From Microcystis panniformis FACHB-1757 (GTDB taxonomy: Bacteria > Cyanobacteriota > Cyanobacteriia > Cyanobacteriales > Microcystaceae), in NCBI RefSeq assembly GCF_001264245.1, contig NZ_CP011339.1, positions 3,906,001 to 3,970,000 on the forward strand: a stretch of 64,000 nucleotides of DNA. The letters are read 5' to 3'. The translations under genes and the position numbers were made by a program. This document shows positions 63,749 to 64,000 of the stretch, piece after piece (the stretch's first letter is position 1; every line of letters starts with the position of its first letter). Under the pieces are notes generated by a model, which saw nothing but the letters and a program-made list of their open reading frames with translations, had not been told where the DNA came from and made no database searches.

Positions 63749-64000
63749 GTGCAGGTTTTCATTTATCATACTCCCGAACTTACCCCCGTCCATACTCTAC
63801 CCGATTGCGCCGTCGTTATCGATGTTTTAAGAGCGACAACCACGATCGCCACTGCCCTCAATGCCGGTGCAGAAGCAGTGCAAACCTTCAGCGATCTGAA
63901 AACCCTGATGCAGGTGAGTGATACCTGGCAACCAGAAAAACGTCTCCGAGCAGGAGAAAGAGGTGGCGCGAAAGTAGAAGGCTGCGATCTGGGCAATTCT
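63749..64000 (+). CDS. comB: 2-phosphosulfolactate phosphatase, N-terminal part
   Basis: 84 codons from GTG 63749 to the window edge. MQVFIYHTPELTPVHTLPDC, then VVIDVLRATTTIATALNAGA and LRAGERGGAKVEGCDLGNS are ComB family motifs. Common in cyanobacteria, where coenzyme M is not made, so the true substrate is uncertain. Confidence 0.88.
   Translation, partial: MQVFIYHTPELTPVHTLPDCAVVIDVLRATTTIATALNAGAEAVQTFSDLKTLMQVSDTWQPEKRLRAGERGGAKVEGCDLGNS

Noticed and set aside
63527..63996. Minus-strand frames at the right end
   Set aside because: They lie opposite the clear comB start and within a GC hairpin region.

Overview
The window is cyanobacterial, and most like Microcystis or a close relative. 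Evidence for this is the light-independent chlorophyll genes chlL and chlN, a Ycf46-type ATPase, a CRR6-type NDH-1 maturation factor, xisHI, many GCGATCGC (HIP1) octamers, an AT-rich base composition, and a very heavy load of insertion sequences, MITEs, toxin-antitoxin pairs and broken genes. The genus is an inference; no marker here proves it.

Layout. 0-6 kb: the 5' end of a ycf46-like gene, then a cell-surface sugar cluster (cupin, DegT-type aminotransferase, fused membrane/GT2 glycosyltransferase, SGNH-like protein). Two of these genes are broken by a missing G in a G run. 6-9 kb: an IS630-type remnant and an Rpn/DUF4351 nuclease gene that has generated a chimeric tandem copy; then tRNA-Thr(CGU). 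9-15 kb: two near-identical RRM RNA-binding protein genes with copied leaders and terminators around a 429-bp MITE, then glycogen phosphorylase and a sulfotransferase. 15-24 kb: a 1361-residue fusion of radical SAM, glycosyltransferase and class III aminotransferase; a stand-alone radical SAM paralogue cut by an IS1634-like element, which is itself cut by a MITE; and a partial copy of glgP plus the sulfotransferase start. 24-34 kb: an IS630 element, five toxin-antitoxin pairs or remnants set among repeated 5' fragments of a TPR/CHAT peptidase gene, and the full-length but broken CHAT gene. 34-45 kb: mostly core genes (DUF1350, nucleoside phosphorylase, chlN, chlL, ispH) plus an AbiL-like RloA/RloB defence pair and a solo TnpB.

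45-54 kb is the most notable region: a lasso-peptide biosynthetic locus. It has an McjD-type ABC exporter, a 63-residue precursor divergent from it, a leader peptidase/RRE protein and a lasso cyclase, with a membrane pentapeptide-repeat gene between precursor and peptidase. About 0.3 kb downstream lies a compressed relic of a second such cluster (exporter fragment, precursor leader fused to cyclase fragments). 54-57 kb holds a BASS transporter, an M15-like peptidase, recA and an aldo/keto reductase. 57.5-62.4 kb is a tandem array of an apparently undescribed two-gene module: a 60-residue single-pass membrane protein divergent from an N-terminal-helical/pentapeptide-repeat protein. It carries a conserved hairpin and three TACT-N3-AAGT operator-like sites; a third copy is truncated. 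xisHI and the start of comB close the window.

Internal duplications give unoccupied reference copies for several insertions, so exact TA target-site duplications can be read for two MITE families and for the IS630 element.
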